A stretch of DNA of 62,884 bases from CAZBDU01 sp964490725 (lineage in GTDB: Bacteria > Spirochaetota > Spirochaetia > SZUA-6 > DRHE01). The position numbers and the translations under genes are program-made. The notes beneath the pieces are model-generated. The model did no database searches. It worked only from the letters and a program-made list of their open reading frames with translations, and had not been told where the DNA came from. Where the stretch lies: assembly GCA_964490725.1 (NCBI GenBank), contig CAZBDU010000024.1, positions 1 through 62,884 of the forward strand, read 5' to 3'. Positions within the stretch are counted from its first letter, which is position 1. Each line of letters begins with the position of its first letter. This document shows positions 24,520-34,011 of this stretch, one piece after another.

Positions 24520-25852
24520 GTGGCACGCAGACCTCGCAGAGGGGGCGGCGGCGAGCATCTCAACATCGGCTTCGTCTCCACCCGCTTCGCCGGTACCGAC
24601 GGGGTGAGCCTGGAGACGGCCAAGTGGGAACGCGTCTTCACCGAGTTCGGCCACCAGGTCTACTGGTACGCCGGCGAGCTGGACCGGGACCCGCGGCGCA
24701 GCCTACGCGTGCCGGAGGCGTTCTTCAATCATCCGCAGAACCTGGAGCTCAACGCCTCTCTGTTCGGCCGCCAGCGACGCGACCGGGCCCTGACGGACGA
24801 GATGCACCGCCGCAAGGAGCACCTGAAGGACACCCTCTACGAGTTCATCGACAGCTTCAGCATCGATCTGCTGGTGGTCGAGAACGCCCTGGCCATCCCG
24901 AACAAAAAAAACAAAAACAAATTATTTGTCGCACGTGCCGCTGGGGACGGCGCCCACCGAAGTGACCGCCGAGACCGAGCTTCCCGCCATCGGGCACCAC
25001 CACGACTTCTGGTGGGAACGCCCGCGCTTCCTTCTGAACGGAATCCCCGATCTGATCCAGGCCTGCTTTCCTCCGGATCTGCCCTCGATGCGGCATGCGG
25101 TGATCAACTCGATGATTCAGCGGGAGCTGGCGGCCAGGCGCGGCCTTTCCTCCACGGTGATCTACAACGCGGTGGACTTCGATGCGGTCCGGGAGCCCTT
25201 CAACGAGCTCAACCGGGACTTCCGCAGGGACTTGGCATTCCGGGACGACGACATCCTGATTCTCCAGCCCACGCGGGTGATCTCCCGCAAGGGCATCGAG
25301 CAGGCGCTGTACCTGGTGAAGAGGCTGGAGCTTCCGAAGGTGCACTTCCTGGTTTCCCACTCCGCCGAAGACGAGGGCCAGGAGTACGCGGAGTGGATCA
25401 TGGACACGGCGCAGCAGGAGGGGGTCTCGATCCACTTCCTCTTCAACCGTCTCCACGAGACGGCCAGGCACGACGCAGAAGGGAAGCGGCTATACTCACT
25501 CTGGGACGTCTACCCGCACGCGGACCCCGTGACCTACCCGAGCCTGTACGAGGGCTTCGGCAACGCGTTCCTGGAGGCGGTCTACTTCCGCAAGCCGCTG
25601 CTGGTGAACCGCTACTCGGTCTACATCGTCGACATCGAGCCCAACGGCTTCGACGTGGTGACGATCGACGGGTTCCTGACGCGCCAGGCCGTGGAAGAGG
25701 TGCGCCACGTGCTCCTGGACCCGGAGCGGCGCCGTCAGATGGTGGAGACCAACTTCCGCATCGCCCGGAGGTTCTTCTCCTTTCCGGTCCTGCGCCGCCG
25801 TCTGAGCACTATGCTGGGCAGCTTCTACGGCGCCCTGTCCGACGGCGCGTGA
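24520..25852 (+). CDS. GT1/GT4-like glycosyltransferase interrupted by a frameshift at an A8 tract
   Basis: The N-terminal part (GTG 24520 to about 24903) reads LNIGFVSTRFAGTDGVSLET and LLVVENALAIP. The rest lies in the +1 frame from about 24926 (VPLGTAPTEVTAETELPAI, HHHDFWWERPRFLL, VIYNAVDFD, PTRVISRKGIEQAL, YPSLYEGFGNAFLEAVYF) to the stop at 25852. The two halves join exactly as in intact relatives, about 440 residues in all. Between them sits a 22-nt A-rich run unlike the GC-rich gene, containing eight consecutive A (24904-24911). Loss of one A restores one frame with an NKKTKTNY insert. Could be phase variation, transcriptional slippage, a true mutation or a sequencing error. Confidence 0.75.
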
Positions 25853-26134
25853 AGGAGGAGGGGGATTCGATTGATGCGGGGGGGTCGTTCTGTCAGGTAG
25901 GATTGGTGTGGGAGGTGGGTTGGCCCGAGGCAGGTATGTGTGCGGAGAAGCCCCAAACCCCATGGAGGGGAATGGGTCTTTCCAGGAACAGGACGGGCTC
26001 GAGCTGCTGCTGGATTGGCAGGGACAGCCGGAAACCGCGGGTATGGCGAGGGCAGCGTGCCGGATCATCCGGCGAGGCGAGGCGGGCGCAGCTGCCGATT
26101 TCGGAGGGAATAGTCGACGGGAATGCTCGAGAGC

Positions 26135-27853
26135 TTATTCTCTACGCTTGCGAAGGGATTCCTTCAGCCGCTTTATGTGTCCCCGGCCGAGCCCTTTCAC
26201 CTCGCAACCCAGTTCGAGATAGCGGCAAATCTCGGAGTCATCCAGGATGCAGAAGCAGTCGACGATTGCGAAGCGCGCGCCGACGGCCTGAAAGACACGC
26301 TCGGGTTTCAGCGACAGATAGGCCGAGTGCGGAACCGCTATCACCACCGCCTTCACTCCCTCCATCGCGCTCCAAAGGTCCTTCTCGATAACGAGAGACT
26401 TCAGATTGGTCTGGCGGCTGAAGAAGCGACCGTACCCTTTGCTGGACTCGGGGTCGTCCTCCTGATCCTCGATCTCCGGCCAGCTGTCCACGAACGGATC
26501 GTGTACTCTGACAGTGGCCCCCATGTCGGTGAGACGGCGAACGATGAGCTCCGAACCTGAGAACCGCGTGTCACCTACGTCTTTCCGGTACGATATGCCC
26601 AACACGAGCACGTCCGCTGCGGCAATCGGTTCTCCCATGTTACGCAGAGCATCGCGCACCAATTGAGGGACGTGTAGCGACCTGGTATCGTTGATGTCAA
26701 TCGCCATCGGCGTGATCTTGAAGATGTCGTCCTCCCAGCCGAGGATGTGCCGGTAGGCCCACATGCCAAGCACACCGTCCTTGGGCAGGCAGTAGCCCCC
26801 GATGCCCGGGCCCGGGAACATCATGTTGGAGTGGGTCGGCCGTATCTTGATGGCTTCGATCACCCTCTTCAGATCCACTCCATTTCTCTCGGCGAACAGG
26901 GACCACTCGTCCATGAAAGCGAGGATCGTCGCACGGTAGCTGTTCTCCATGATCTTGGCGGTCTCAGATTCTATCGGCCGATCGAGCACGGTCAGGGGAA
27001 ACTCTTGCGTGTTGAGCACCTCACTCAGAAAAGCGGCCACCCTGGCACGTGCCTCTTTGCTGATACCGCTGCACACTCTCCACATATCCCGAACCGAGGC
27101 GACGTAGTTTCTGCCGGGCATGACCCGTTCGTAGCTGTGCGCGAGAAGCGGATCCTCAGTGATGCCTCGCTGCCTGAAGATCTTCTTCATGATGGGGTAA
27201 AGCACTTGCTCGGTAGTCCCCGGAGGTACCGTCGTCTCGATCAGGACCAGTGCATTCGGCCTGATGTTCCAGGCGATGGTGATACACGACGCCTCCAGGG
27301 CCTCCATGTCCGTGCGTCCGTCTCGTACGTTACCCAGAGAGTTCTTCTGGTAGTTGCACTGAACGTCCACCACAACGACGTCCGCAAACTGCAGCGCACC
27401 CTCGTGGTGAGTGGCGGTCAGTGTCCCCTTCTCCAGAACGCAGCGACGAATCAGTGCCTCAACCTGAGGGTCATCCGCTTTCACTGGTGAACGGCCGCTG
27501 TTCATCACCGGCACCTTCCAGTATCCCCGCACGCTGGGCCGCTGCACGGCGATCACGAACTTGGCAGGCTGCCCTCGTTGGTCCGTGGAGTCGGCGATGA
27601 CCGCGGCCATCACCGCGCCAACGAACCCGACGCCCAAGACGACGACGATCTCCCGGCCTGTCTCCCGCTGTGCGTGGACCATCCTTTGCAGCCGATCGAA
27701 CTCGAGCCGATCGTCCCGCTCCGACGGCAGCGGGTAGGCGTGCCCCCAGGGACTCGTCGATTTGTGGTTTGTTGCCGTGGGTGCCTTCACAAGGGAGTCC
27801 GATGGGTTCCGATGGGAAGGCCCGGGGCTACCGGAGGCAGCTGAGTGTTCCAT
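26135..27853 (-). CDS. UDP-sugar dehydrogenase (UDP-glucose/GDP-mannose dehydrogenase family)
   Basis: 572 residues. NAD-binding VVVLGVGFVGAVMAAV near residue 70, central domain PIESETAKIMENSYRA, catalytic-cysteine motif GPGIGGYCLPKDGV, and a C-terminal UDP-binding domain (LGISYRKDVGDTRFSGSELI). Oxidises a nucleotide sugar at C6 to the uronic acid. About 130 residues longer than typical, mostly from a long N-terminus and insertions. The ATG at 27853 has an AGGAGG site. Last gene of the minus-strand polysaccharide locus. With the SDR at 47756 it could supply UDP-glucuronate and derived sugars (inference). Confidence 0.87.
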   Translation of the reverse strand: MEHSAASGSPGPSHRNPSDSLVKAPTATNHKSTSPWGHAYPLPSERDDRLEFDRLQRMVHAQRETGREIVVVLGVGFVGAVMAAVIADSTDQRGQPAKFVIAVQRPSVRGYWKVPVMNSGRSPVKADDPQVEALIRRCVLEKGTLTATHHEGALQFADVVVVDVQCNYQKNSLGNVRDGRTDMEALEASCITIAWNIRPNALVLIETTVPPGTTEQVLYPIMKKIFRQRGITEDPLLAHSYERVMPGRNYVASVRDMWRVCSGISKEARARVAAFLSEVLNTQEFPLTVLDRPIESETAKIMENSYRATILAFMDEWSLFAERNGVDLKRVIEAIKIRPTHSNMMFPGPGIGGYCLPKDGVLGMWAYRHILGWEDDIFKITPMAIDINDTRSLHVPQLVRDALRNMGEPIAAADVLVLGISYRKDVGDTRFSGSELIVRRLTDMGATVRVHDPFVDSWPEIEDQEDDPESSKGYGRFFSRQTNLKSLVIEKDLWSAMEGVKAVVIAVPHSAYLSLKPERVFQAVGARFAIVDCFCILDDSEICRYLELGCEVKGLGRGHIKRLKESLRKRRE

Positions 27854-27954
27854 GCGGTCCTCCTGGTGAGAACGAAGATGTGATGCGGCAATAAGACAAC
27901 AGGTTCTGAGCCGTTTTCGGACACACAAGTCCCGCCTTGTCCGGGGAAGAAGAG

Positions 27955-29610
27955 CTAGCGGTTGATTTGGTCGATGTAGTACAAGCCGGTCACTATGGCC
28001 AGAGATGCGCTTGCCACGATGGGAAAATACTTGAAGAAAAAAAACGAGAAACTGTAGGCCACGTCAATCTTCCCCTCAGGATCGACCAACGAATCTGCGG
28101 GCAGCTTCCGGCCGCCGCGATCGAACACCCGGACCCCTCCCCGGGAGCCGCGCTCGGGGTCGATGCCCCCGGCCATATCGATGTAGTACTGAGAGGTCTT
28201 GTTGGGCACATAAGGGTACACCCCGGGGTGCCGCACGGCCCCGGTGACGGCAACCGAGAATCGCCGGAACGGGATGATCAGATGATCATATGCCCGCAGC
28301 ACGATGTCATCGGACGGACTGTAGGCGAACAGCAGACTTTCGACGTCTACGGGGATCACCTCATCTGGGTTTCGCCGGACCAGATAGGCGTGGCTGAGAT
28401 CGGCGCTTGGATAGATCTGGCTCCTTCGCTCGAGCAGAATCTGGTAGAGAGTCGCACCTTCTCTCACCGGAACGGGGAACTTGCTGTACTCCAACTCTTC
28501 GCCGTTGGTACCCGCCTGGGCACTGACACGTTTGCGAGGTACATCAGATGGCGGGAGAATCGCCCCTTCTAGGAAGATCACCGGCAGCCGTTCCGTCTTC
28601 TGCGGCACGACAACAGTGTCCATATCCCGAAGCTCAACATCCCGATCCAAAGAGGTCGTGAGATCCACGATGAAGCTTTCTGCAATAGTGCGAGCGTCAG
28701 TCAAGACCCTGTCCACGCGGACGCGTGATGGGTCCGCCTCAACGGCGAAGCCGTCCCCGTAGTAGTCGATGAGCTCTTTGAGATTTTGGCCGGGCAACGG
28801 CTGATAGGTGCCCGGCCGTCTCACGGCCCCTACCAGCCGAACCAGCCTGCCCCGCTCCGATACGAACACGGTGTCCCCCGGGCTGACGTACGGATCCTGA
28901 TCCTCTTCGCCAAACCTGAGGGCGCGGAAGAGATCATAGCGATGGTGCTCCCCGCTTGCCGATACAATCTGCACGTCGCGTGTTGAAGAATACGAGGTGA
29001 GATGGCCCTGCAAGATCTGGCTCAGGCGGCTGAGCCCCCACGCCGCAGAGTAGGCCGCCTCGTTTACTTCCCCCTCCACACGAACCTGAAAAATGCCATT
29101 TGAAGCGATGGTAAGGGAGGGCGAGCTCTGCGGATAGATCTTCAGAACCTGCTGTTCGACCTGCCGCTTCAACTCCAAGAAGGTGAGGCCTCTGGCAGGC
29201 ACCTTGCCAAAGAATCCAAGACCTACTGTGAGATCACTTTCCACCATCACGTTGAGCGAAATCGGCGTGTCGGCCGTCAGGTACGTCAGTCTGTAGGTGT
29301 CCCCAGGAGTGACCGGATAGTCCTGTGTGGATAGTGATAGCAGCAACATCCCGCGGGCGTCCCTTGCTGCGCCCGTCAACTGGGCCGCGGTTTGGGCTTG
29401 AGATGAGTCCTGAGCGCGCTGAAGCTCAAGGGAAGGAAACCCGGAAAGCCCAAGTCGCGGCATTTGCAGCAGGTTCTGTGCTTCCAACACAGGCACGAAT
29501 CCAAACAGAGTGCAGACCAGGGCACAAAGACATATCTGCCTCACTCGTCCGACTGACTGGGGCCTTCGCCAAGTGCGACCCTGAGCGCGACTGCGATCAC
29601 GAGAGTTCAT
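27955..29610 (-). CDS. Polysaccharide export protein with SLBB domains (Wza-like)
   Basis: 551 residues. Arg-rich N-terminus then signal peptide (ICLCALVCTLFGFVPVLEAQ), a Poly_export domain (YPVTPGDTYRLTYL ... ESDLTVGLGFFGKVPARGLT), two or three SLBB units (VGAVRRPGTYQPLPGQNL, VTGAVRHPGVYPYVPNKTS) and a C-terminal membrane helix (FPIVASASLAIVTGLYYI). Forms the outer-envelope exit for capsule or O-antigen-like polymer, so the cell is diderm. ATG 29610 chosen because it begins the signal peptide; the frame up to 29709 is leader. Confidence 0.85.
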   Translation of the reverse strand: MNSRDRSRAQGRTWRRPQSVGRVRQICLCALVCTLFGFVPVLEAQNLLQMPRLGLSGFPSLELQRAQDSSQAQTAAQLTGAARDARGMLLLSLSTQDYPVTPGDTYRLTYLTADTPISLNVMVESDLTVGLGFFGKVPARGLTFLELKRQVEQQVLKIYPQSSPSLTIASNGIFQVRVEGEVNEAAYSAAWGLSRLSQILQGHLTSYSSTRDVQIVSASGEHHRYDLFRALRFGEEDQDPYVSPGDTVFVSERGRLVRLVGAVRRPGTYQPLPGQNLKELIDYYGDGFAVEADPSRVRVDRVLTDARTIAESFIVDLTTSLDRDVELRDMDTVVVPQKTERLPVIFLEGAILPPSDVPRKRVSAQAGTNGEELEYSKFPVPVREGATLYQILLERRSQIYPSADLSHAYLVRRNPDEVIPVDVESLLFAYSPSDDIVLRAYDHLIIPFRRFSVAVTGAVRHPGVYPYVPNKTSQYYIDMAGGIDPERGSRGGVRVFDRGGRKLPADSLVDPEGKIDVAYSFSFFFFKYFPIVASASLAIVTGLYYIDQINR

Positions 29611-29741
29611 GAGCGGTCCTATCGCGCGGTCAATGACAAGACCCCAAAGAGCAACCAGTCGAAGGTTGATCACTTGACTTCTCACTCCATCTACCCAAGA
29701 AACGGCCACTCACTAGTGTTCTGCAAAAAAGAGTTGCCATA

Positions 29742-30092
29742 GTGATGCAGGTGGGCTATGCTACACGCATGAGAACGCAAGTGTTGCCGCAGTTGAACAC
29801 CGCGGAACGGGACTTGATGGAAGAGCTGTTGGCGAGTCAGTCCCTCGATCACCCGCAGGCGAGGCGACTTCACGTTGTATTGGGCAGGGCCGACGGAAAG
29901 ACAACCACGGAGCTCGCCCAGGTTCTGCGCATTCATGCCATGTCGGTCAGCAACATCGTGCACCGGTTCAACGAGTATGGCGTAGGAGGATTGCTCAACC
30001 AGCCCAACCACAAACCGGGTAAAGAACCGCCAGGCATTTGTCTGGAGAGACTCCATCCGGGAGGCGCCCGATGCAATCACAGCCACTGTTAG
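29742..30092 (+). pseudogene. N-terminal fragment of an IS630-like transposase
   Basis: The frame encodes a helix-turn-helix region (ARRLHVVLGRADGKTTTELA, QVLRIHAMSVSNIVHRFNEY, GVGGLLNQPNHKPG) resembling the DNA-binding N-terminus of IS630-family transposases. The DDE catalytic domain is absent; the frame ends soon after in unrelated residues. Isolated fragment on the opposite strand to the polysaccharide genes, between the SLBB exporter and the methyltransferase. Confidence 0.55.
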
Positions 30093-30148
30093 ATGGGAAG
30101 CTACCCCGGGACCTACAGAACCACAGCGCGGGAGTCTACAAGGGCTAC

Positions 30149-30808
30149 CTATAGACGTGCTGTGGCTCCACGGACGTCCTTCACCGCGAACAACTCAAAA
30201 GCTCTCGCTGGGTGCTTGTTGACACCCAGGAGGCTGGCCAACACTACGTCAACTGCGTGAGCCGCGGGAATGGACTTGAGTTTACCGGCATATCCATGTA
30301 GCCATTTGGTGCCACACGTTCCGTACACAGTGTATCCCAAACCCTGGAAATCGTGCGCAAACCAACCTGACAAGTGTCTCTGCAACTCGTTTCCGTACTC
30401 CGGTCCTTGCTCTAGAAAGCCATTTGGCGTCTGCACGATAACAAGCTTCTGTGTGAGGAACTCGCATCGCTCAAGCAACTCAAACCCTTCTCGTTTCGGA
30501 AAGTGTTCGACCACATCATAGAGCGTCACGACATCGAAACGTTCGCCGTTGTTATGCGATAGTATGTCGTTCACGTCTGTTCGCATCACGTCGCCAAGTA
30601 TGAAGTTGTCGTGCAAGTTTCTTGCGATTGCGTCGTTCAGCGCTGGTGCGTAGGCGTCGATACCGGTAGTGACCAATCTGGGTCGCATCGCGCAAAGGGG
30701 GGAGTTGGCTCCGCAGCCGATGTCCAAAGCTGTCCGGCATTGAGCTTGTCTTACAGCTCGTGCCGTCAGATCGATGGTATGCGGCGACGCGATCAATCTC
30801 TTTAGCAA
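30149..30808 (-). CDS. Class I SAM-dependent methyltransferase
   Basis: 219 residues. SAM motif I is TALDIGCGANSPL near residue 28, followed by GIDAY (acidic loop), and DVVTLYDVVEHFPKREGFEL, the motif IV/post-I region common in glycan and small-molecule methyltransferases. The TTG start at 30808 is uncertain. Lies within the polysaccharide locus between two insertion-sequence remnants, so it may methylate a sugar or the growing chain (inference). Lower GC than the flanking chromosome. Confidence 0.75.
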   Translation of the reverse strand: MLKRLIASPHTIDLTARAVRQAQCRTALDIGCGANSPLCAMRPRLVTTGIDAYAPALNDAIARNLHDNFILGDVMRTDVNDILSHNNGERFDVVTLYDVVEHFPKREGFELLERCEFLTQKLVIVQTPNGFLEQGPEYGNELQRHLSGWFAHDFQGLGYTVYGTCGTKWLHGYAGKLKSIPAAHAVDVVLASLLGVNKHPARAFELFAVKDVRGATARL

Positions 30809-30923
30809 CTCTCGAGCACTCGTGGCTGCACCCCTCCCACTGTCCCCGATGGGCCTCCTCCCTCAGCGATCGAACCATACGACCGGTGTTTGTCAAGATA
30901 GTTGTCGCGTCTGAGTTCTCGCG

Positions 30924-31421
30924 TCACGCTGACCCCCGGACGTCTGCGGAGCGCTGACTGCGCCTGGCGGAGGGATTGAGAATCACCTCTGCCACCGGCA
31001 CCCAGCTTCGCGTCTGACGCGACCAGCGATCCGGTTTGTTTCGCCTCGCATCCTCGTAGACCTGCCTCCGTTTGGCGAGGATCTCCTTGTCCTGACCCGA
31101 GTGCCTCTGCGCTGGAGTCACGAAGCGGATGGCACTGAGACGATGCTGGTGGTTGTACCAGCCGACAAACCTCGCCACCGATCCTCGAGCCGCCTTCAGA
31201 CTCTCAAAGGCTCCAGGCGGATACTCGGGCCGATACTTCACGGTGCGGAACAGCGCCTCGGAGTACGGATTGTCGTCGGGCACCCGTGGGCGGCTCAACG
31301 AGGGCACGGTCCCCAACCACTGCAGCGTGGCCAGCATCGTGGCCCCCTTCATGGGCCCTCCGTTGTCGACATGCAACACCAGAGTCCGCGGATCCACCCC
31401 TGTGTGGTCCCCTCCTACGCG
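30924..31421 (-). pseudogene. C-terminal fragment of an IS3-family transposase (OrfB)
   Basis: From about 31421 the frame reads GVDPRTLVLHVDNGGPMKGA, then FSRPRV-like SLSRPRVPDDNPYSEALFRT, VKYRPEYPPGAFESL and LSAIRFVTPAQRHSGQDKEI. This is the integrase core of IS3-type OrfB with the second Asp (HVDNGG) and the Glu (YSEALF) of the DDE triad. The first Asp and everything upstream are missing, cut off next to the IS110 element. Inactive remnant. Confidence 0.75.
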
Positions 31422-31427
31422 ACAACT

Positions 31428-31436
31428 ATCCACTAT
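31428..31436. repeat. 9-bp direct repeat copy A flanking the IS110 gene
   Basis: ATCCACTAT, 9 bp before the IS110 stop; an identical copy lies at 32622-32630 beyond the other end. Possible element boundary or core sequence, though chance is not excluded. Confidence 0.35.
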
Positions 31437-31444
31437 GATGAATG

Positions 31445-32554
31445 TCAAGCGATCTGCTGAAGATTCTGAGGCGATCTCAGCCTCCTTCGGTATTGTGCTT
31501 TCTTCTTCTCGTAGAGGACAGACTCCTTCGTTCGGAAGGTCACACCATCCAACAACATTCGTCTCATGGTGGCGCATACCTTCCTCATCAATGCAATCCG
31601 ACCTCTTCCGGCGCCCCGGCGCTCTCTCACATCGCGATAGTAGCGCCCGAAGTGGTCGCTTGCCTCCGCTATATGGGGAAGCGCCTGAGTGAGGAGCGTT
31701 CTCGTCAGCGGCCTGGAGGCTCGGTTGATATGCCCCGTTCGGTACTTGTCGGCACTCTGGTGCGAACGGGGAGCCAGGCCCAGATAGGCGCTGAGCCGTC
31801 TCACGGTCGGAAACCGCCGAATATCGCCAACGTCGGCCAGGAAGGCGAGAGCGATCAGAGCTGAGACTCCTCGGATGCTCATCAAGATCTCCACCTGGTC
31901 TTTCAGAGGCTCTCCGGCGAGAAGAATCTCGTTGTGAATCCGCTCCTTCTGCTCGGTCGTCTTCCACAGTAGCTCGAGAGCCACTTCGATGATCAGCCGA
32001 CTCGCCGGCGAGACGGCGAGCCCATCGAGAACATTCAGTCCGTGTTTGGGCTTGAGGAGTGTTTCCTTCTCTGCCCTGGGGAGCACCACCCCGTTGTCCT
32101 CGAGCACCGACTGAACGCTGTTTTTGACCATCGTAGCCTGGCGGTTGAATATCTGAAGCTGCGCAAAGTACTTGCGGGGCTCACGGATGGCCACGGATGG
32201 CTTGTACACCGTCGGGAGGCCAAACTCCCTGCTGATGAGGTGCACCCACAGAGCCTTCGCCATGTTACGGCTGTCGTTCTTGTCGGTCTTCTTCCACGAA
32301 TCCTTGATGATGCGAAACTTGTGCGGGTCGATGATGAAACACCGAGCTCCCCGGCGTTCGACCTGGTCTGCCCAGTAGAAGGCCCCGGTCGCCGACTCCA
32401 TCACCACCGCATCTTGCGGCCCGAGCTCGCCGATGTAGCGCTGCGGATCCAGATATCGCACTCCGGACCTCACCTCCGCCCCCGAGGTGTCGAGCACACA
32501 AATGGTCCACTGCCGCTTGTGCCGGTCGATGCCATGAAACCTCTCGATCATCAC
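31445..32554 (-). CDS. IS110 family transposase
   Basis: 369 residues, intact. N-terminal RuvC-like DEDD domain (GIDRHKRQW, VVMESATGAFYW, KTDKNDSRNMAKAL) and C-terminal transposase_20 domain (IRGVSALIALAFLADVGDIR, RRLSAYLGLAPRSHQSADK, RPLTRTLLTQALPHIA). These enzymes recombine DNA guided by an element-encoded bridge RNA. The complete frame suggests recent activity. Start ATG at 32554 (MMIERF) after a GAGGAGG-type site. Confidence 0.9.
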   Translation of the reverse strand: MMIERFHGIDRHKRQWTICVLDTSGAEVRSGVRYLDPQRYIGELGPQDAVVMESATGAFYWADQVERRGARCFIIDPHKFRIIKDSWKKTDKNDSRNMAKALWVHLISREFGLPTVYKPSVAIREPRKYFAQLQIFNRQATMVKNSVQSVLEDNGVVLPRAEKETLLKPKHGLNVLDGLAVSPASRLIIEVALELLWKTTEQKERIHNEILLAGEPLKDQVEILMSIRGVSALIALAFLADVGDIRRFPTVRRLSAYLGLAPRSHQSADKYRTGHINRASRPLTRTLLTQALPHIAEASDHFGRYYRDVRERRGAGRGRIALMRKVCATMRRMLLDGVTFRTKESVLYEKKKAQYRRRLRSPQNLQQIA

Positions 32555-32800
32555 TCGCCTCCTCTCTTCCTCGTAGGAGCGAAGCAGGCTGGGGCATCTT
32601 GATGGTTGTGCGTTGTTCCCAATCCACTATCCGCCATCGCAAGCACCTTGCGCGGCAATTTGCCAATGCAAAAAGAGGGCAGGCGGCTGGACAAACCTGA
32701 CAGCGTGGTCGTCTCGAGGCGCCACAAATAGTTGTTAGCCACCTGCTTTCCCAGCTTCCTTCGGCCCGGGTTGGAAACAGGAAAGCATACGGCCGCCCGC
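32555..32800 (-). ncRNA. Candidate IS110 bridge-RNA region
   Basis: In the IS110 group the non-coding end upstream of the transposase encodes the bridge RNA. The 245 bp between the transposase start and the end of wecB has no convincing gene. I could not derive a fold or the guide loops by eye, so this is positional inference only. Confidence 0.25.
32622..32630. repeat. 9-bp direct repeat copy B flanking the IS110 gene
   Basis: ATCCACTAT, identical to 31428-31436. If it marks the element end, only 67 bp would remain upstream of the transposase start, short for a bridge RNA. Confidence 0.35.
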
Positions 32801-32823
32801 CTCTCAATACCAACGCACTCCCT

Positions 32824-34011
32824 TCATCCAGAATCATAGCAACCTGACACAGGGGGATCGTAGCGGTAACTGTCTTTCCGTGGGCGCGGCGTGACAAGAA
32901 ACCGGGCGGTGGGATGAGCTTCGCTGACCGACGATTGCAGAGCATCTGCGATTCGAGACGATGCGTGACCGTCCCATAGTGGTGGAACCGTAGCAGATCC
33001 CCTCAGATCATGCGCGCTCAAGACAAGCTCCACGATCCGATCCGGGCAAAGCGGTACGAGACGGTTGGTGCCCACTGCAATGGTTATGGGCCGTTCTGTG
33101 TTCTCCCGAAGGGTCAGACAAGGAACTCCAAGGTAGGTGGTTTCTTCCTGGATTCCGCCAGAGTCGGTCAACACAGCTCCGGCCTGGTCAGCTAGGTGCA
33201 AGAACTCCAGATATCCCAGGGGCTCAGTGAGCACGACTCCGGGCGCTGTTGCCAGTCTATCATACAGCCCTGCACTCCTGAGCCGTCCGGCAGTCCGTGG
33301 ATGCACCGGAAAGACAACGGGTAGGTTGTCGCCCACGCGCTCGAGAGCTTCGACAATCTTGACGAGGCGTGGATAGCAATCGACATTGGAGGGACGATGC
33401 ATGGTCACAAGTAAGTACGACGCGGAGACAAGGCCATAATCGTCCAGTACGGTGAGTCGCCTTGCGCATTCCAGGAACCGCACCAACGAGTCAATCAGCA
33501 CGTTGCCCACGAAAAGAGCCCTTGCATTCGCGACGCCTTCTCGGCGAAGGTTGTCCATGCCGCTTTCTTCACTCACCAGCAAGAGATCGGAGATGCTATC
33601 GGTTGCTACTCGGTTGATCTCTTCAGGCATGGTGCGGTCGAAGCTCCGCAGGCCCGCCTCCACATGGGCAACAGGAACACCAAGTTTGACTGCAACAAGA
33701 GCACAGGCGAGAGTCGAATTAACGTCACCAACGACGACCACGACATCGGGATGCTCCTCGTCGAGTACCGGCTCGAATGCCGACATGATTCGGGCTGTCT
33801 GCTGTGCATGCGACGCACTACCCACTCCGAGATACACGTGAGGTTGAGGCAGTCCAAGTTGTCGGAAAAAGACATCGCTCATCTTCTCGCCATAGTGCTG
33901 ACCGGTGTGCACAATCCGCGATACCATGCCGCACCGACGCTCCAGTTCCCTGTGGATGGGGGCAACCTTCATGAAATTGGGTCGCGCTCCGACCACGCTA
34001 ACCACCCGCAC
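32824..34011 (-). CDS. wecB: UDP-N-acetylglucosamine 2-epimerase (WecB/FnlC-like)
   Basis: 395 residues from GTG 34011 (AAGGA site about 8 nt upstream); a TTG at 34038 would add 9 residues. Family signatures: VVGARPNFMKVAPI, HTGQHYGEKMS, VVVVGDVNSTLA, HVEAGLRSFDRTMPEEINR, VTMHRPSNVD, VFPVHPRT and LTDSGGIQEETTYLGVPCLT. Interconverts C2 epimers of UDP-HexNAc. It overlaps the 3' end of a WbuB-like glycosyltransferase gene by 14 bp, the order seen for FnlC-WbuB in FucNAc clusters, so the substrate may be a UDP-6-deoxyhexosamine rather than UDP-GlcNAc. Confidence 0.88.
   Translation of the reverse strand: MRVVSVVGARPNFMKVAPIHRELERRCGMVSRIVHTGQHYGEKMSDVFFRQLGLPQPHVYLGVGSASHAQQTARIMSAFEPVLDEEHPDVVVVVGDVNSTLACALVAVKLGVPVAHVEAGLRSFDRTMPEEINRVATDSISDLLLVSEESGMDNLRREGVANARALFVGNVLIDSLVRFLECARRLTVLDDYGLVSASYLLVTMHRPSNVDCYPRLVKIVEALERVGDNLPVVFPVHPRTAGRLRSAGLYDRLATAPGVVLTEPLGYLEFLHLADQAGAVLTDSGGIQEETTYLGVPCLTLRENTERPITIAVGTNRLVPLCPDRIVELVLSAHDLRGSATVPPLWDGHASSRIADALQSSVSEAHPTARFLVTPRPRKDSYRYDPPVSGCYDSG

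Larger units (their letters stand above)
31428..32630 (-). mobile_element. IS110-family insertion sequence (minimum extent)
   Basis: The interval is bounded by two identical 9-bp copies of ATCCACTAT and encloses a full IS110 transposase gene; the real right end may lie further out, up to about 32820, since a guide-RNA-bearing end is expected in this family. It abuts the truncated IS3 OrfB fragment, so it probably inserted into that older element. Downstream neighbour on the right is wecB. Confidence 0.55.

Noticed and set aside
24904..24965. Classical -1 programmed frameshift at A-AAA-AAC in the glycosyltransferase
   Set aside because: A -1 shift enters a frame with a stop at 24965; the true continuation needs +1 (or -2).
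30924..31967. One continuous 347-codon transposase
   Set aside because: Only the C-terminal ~165 codons resemble IS3 OrfB; the rest is the antisense-like overlap with the IS110 gene.
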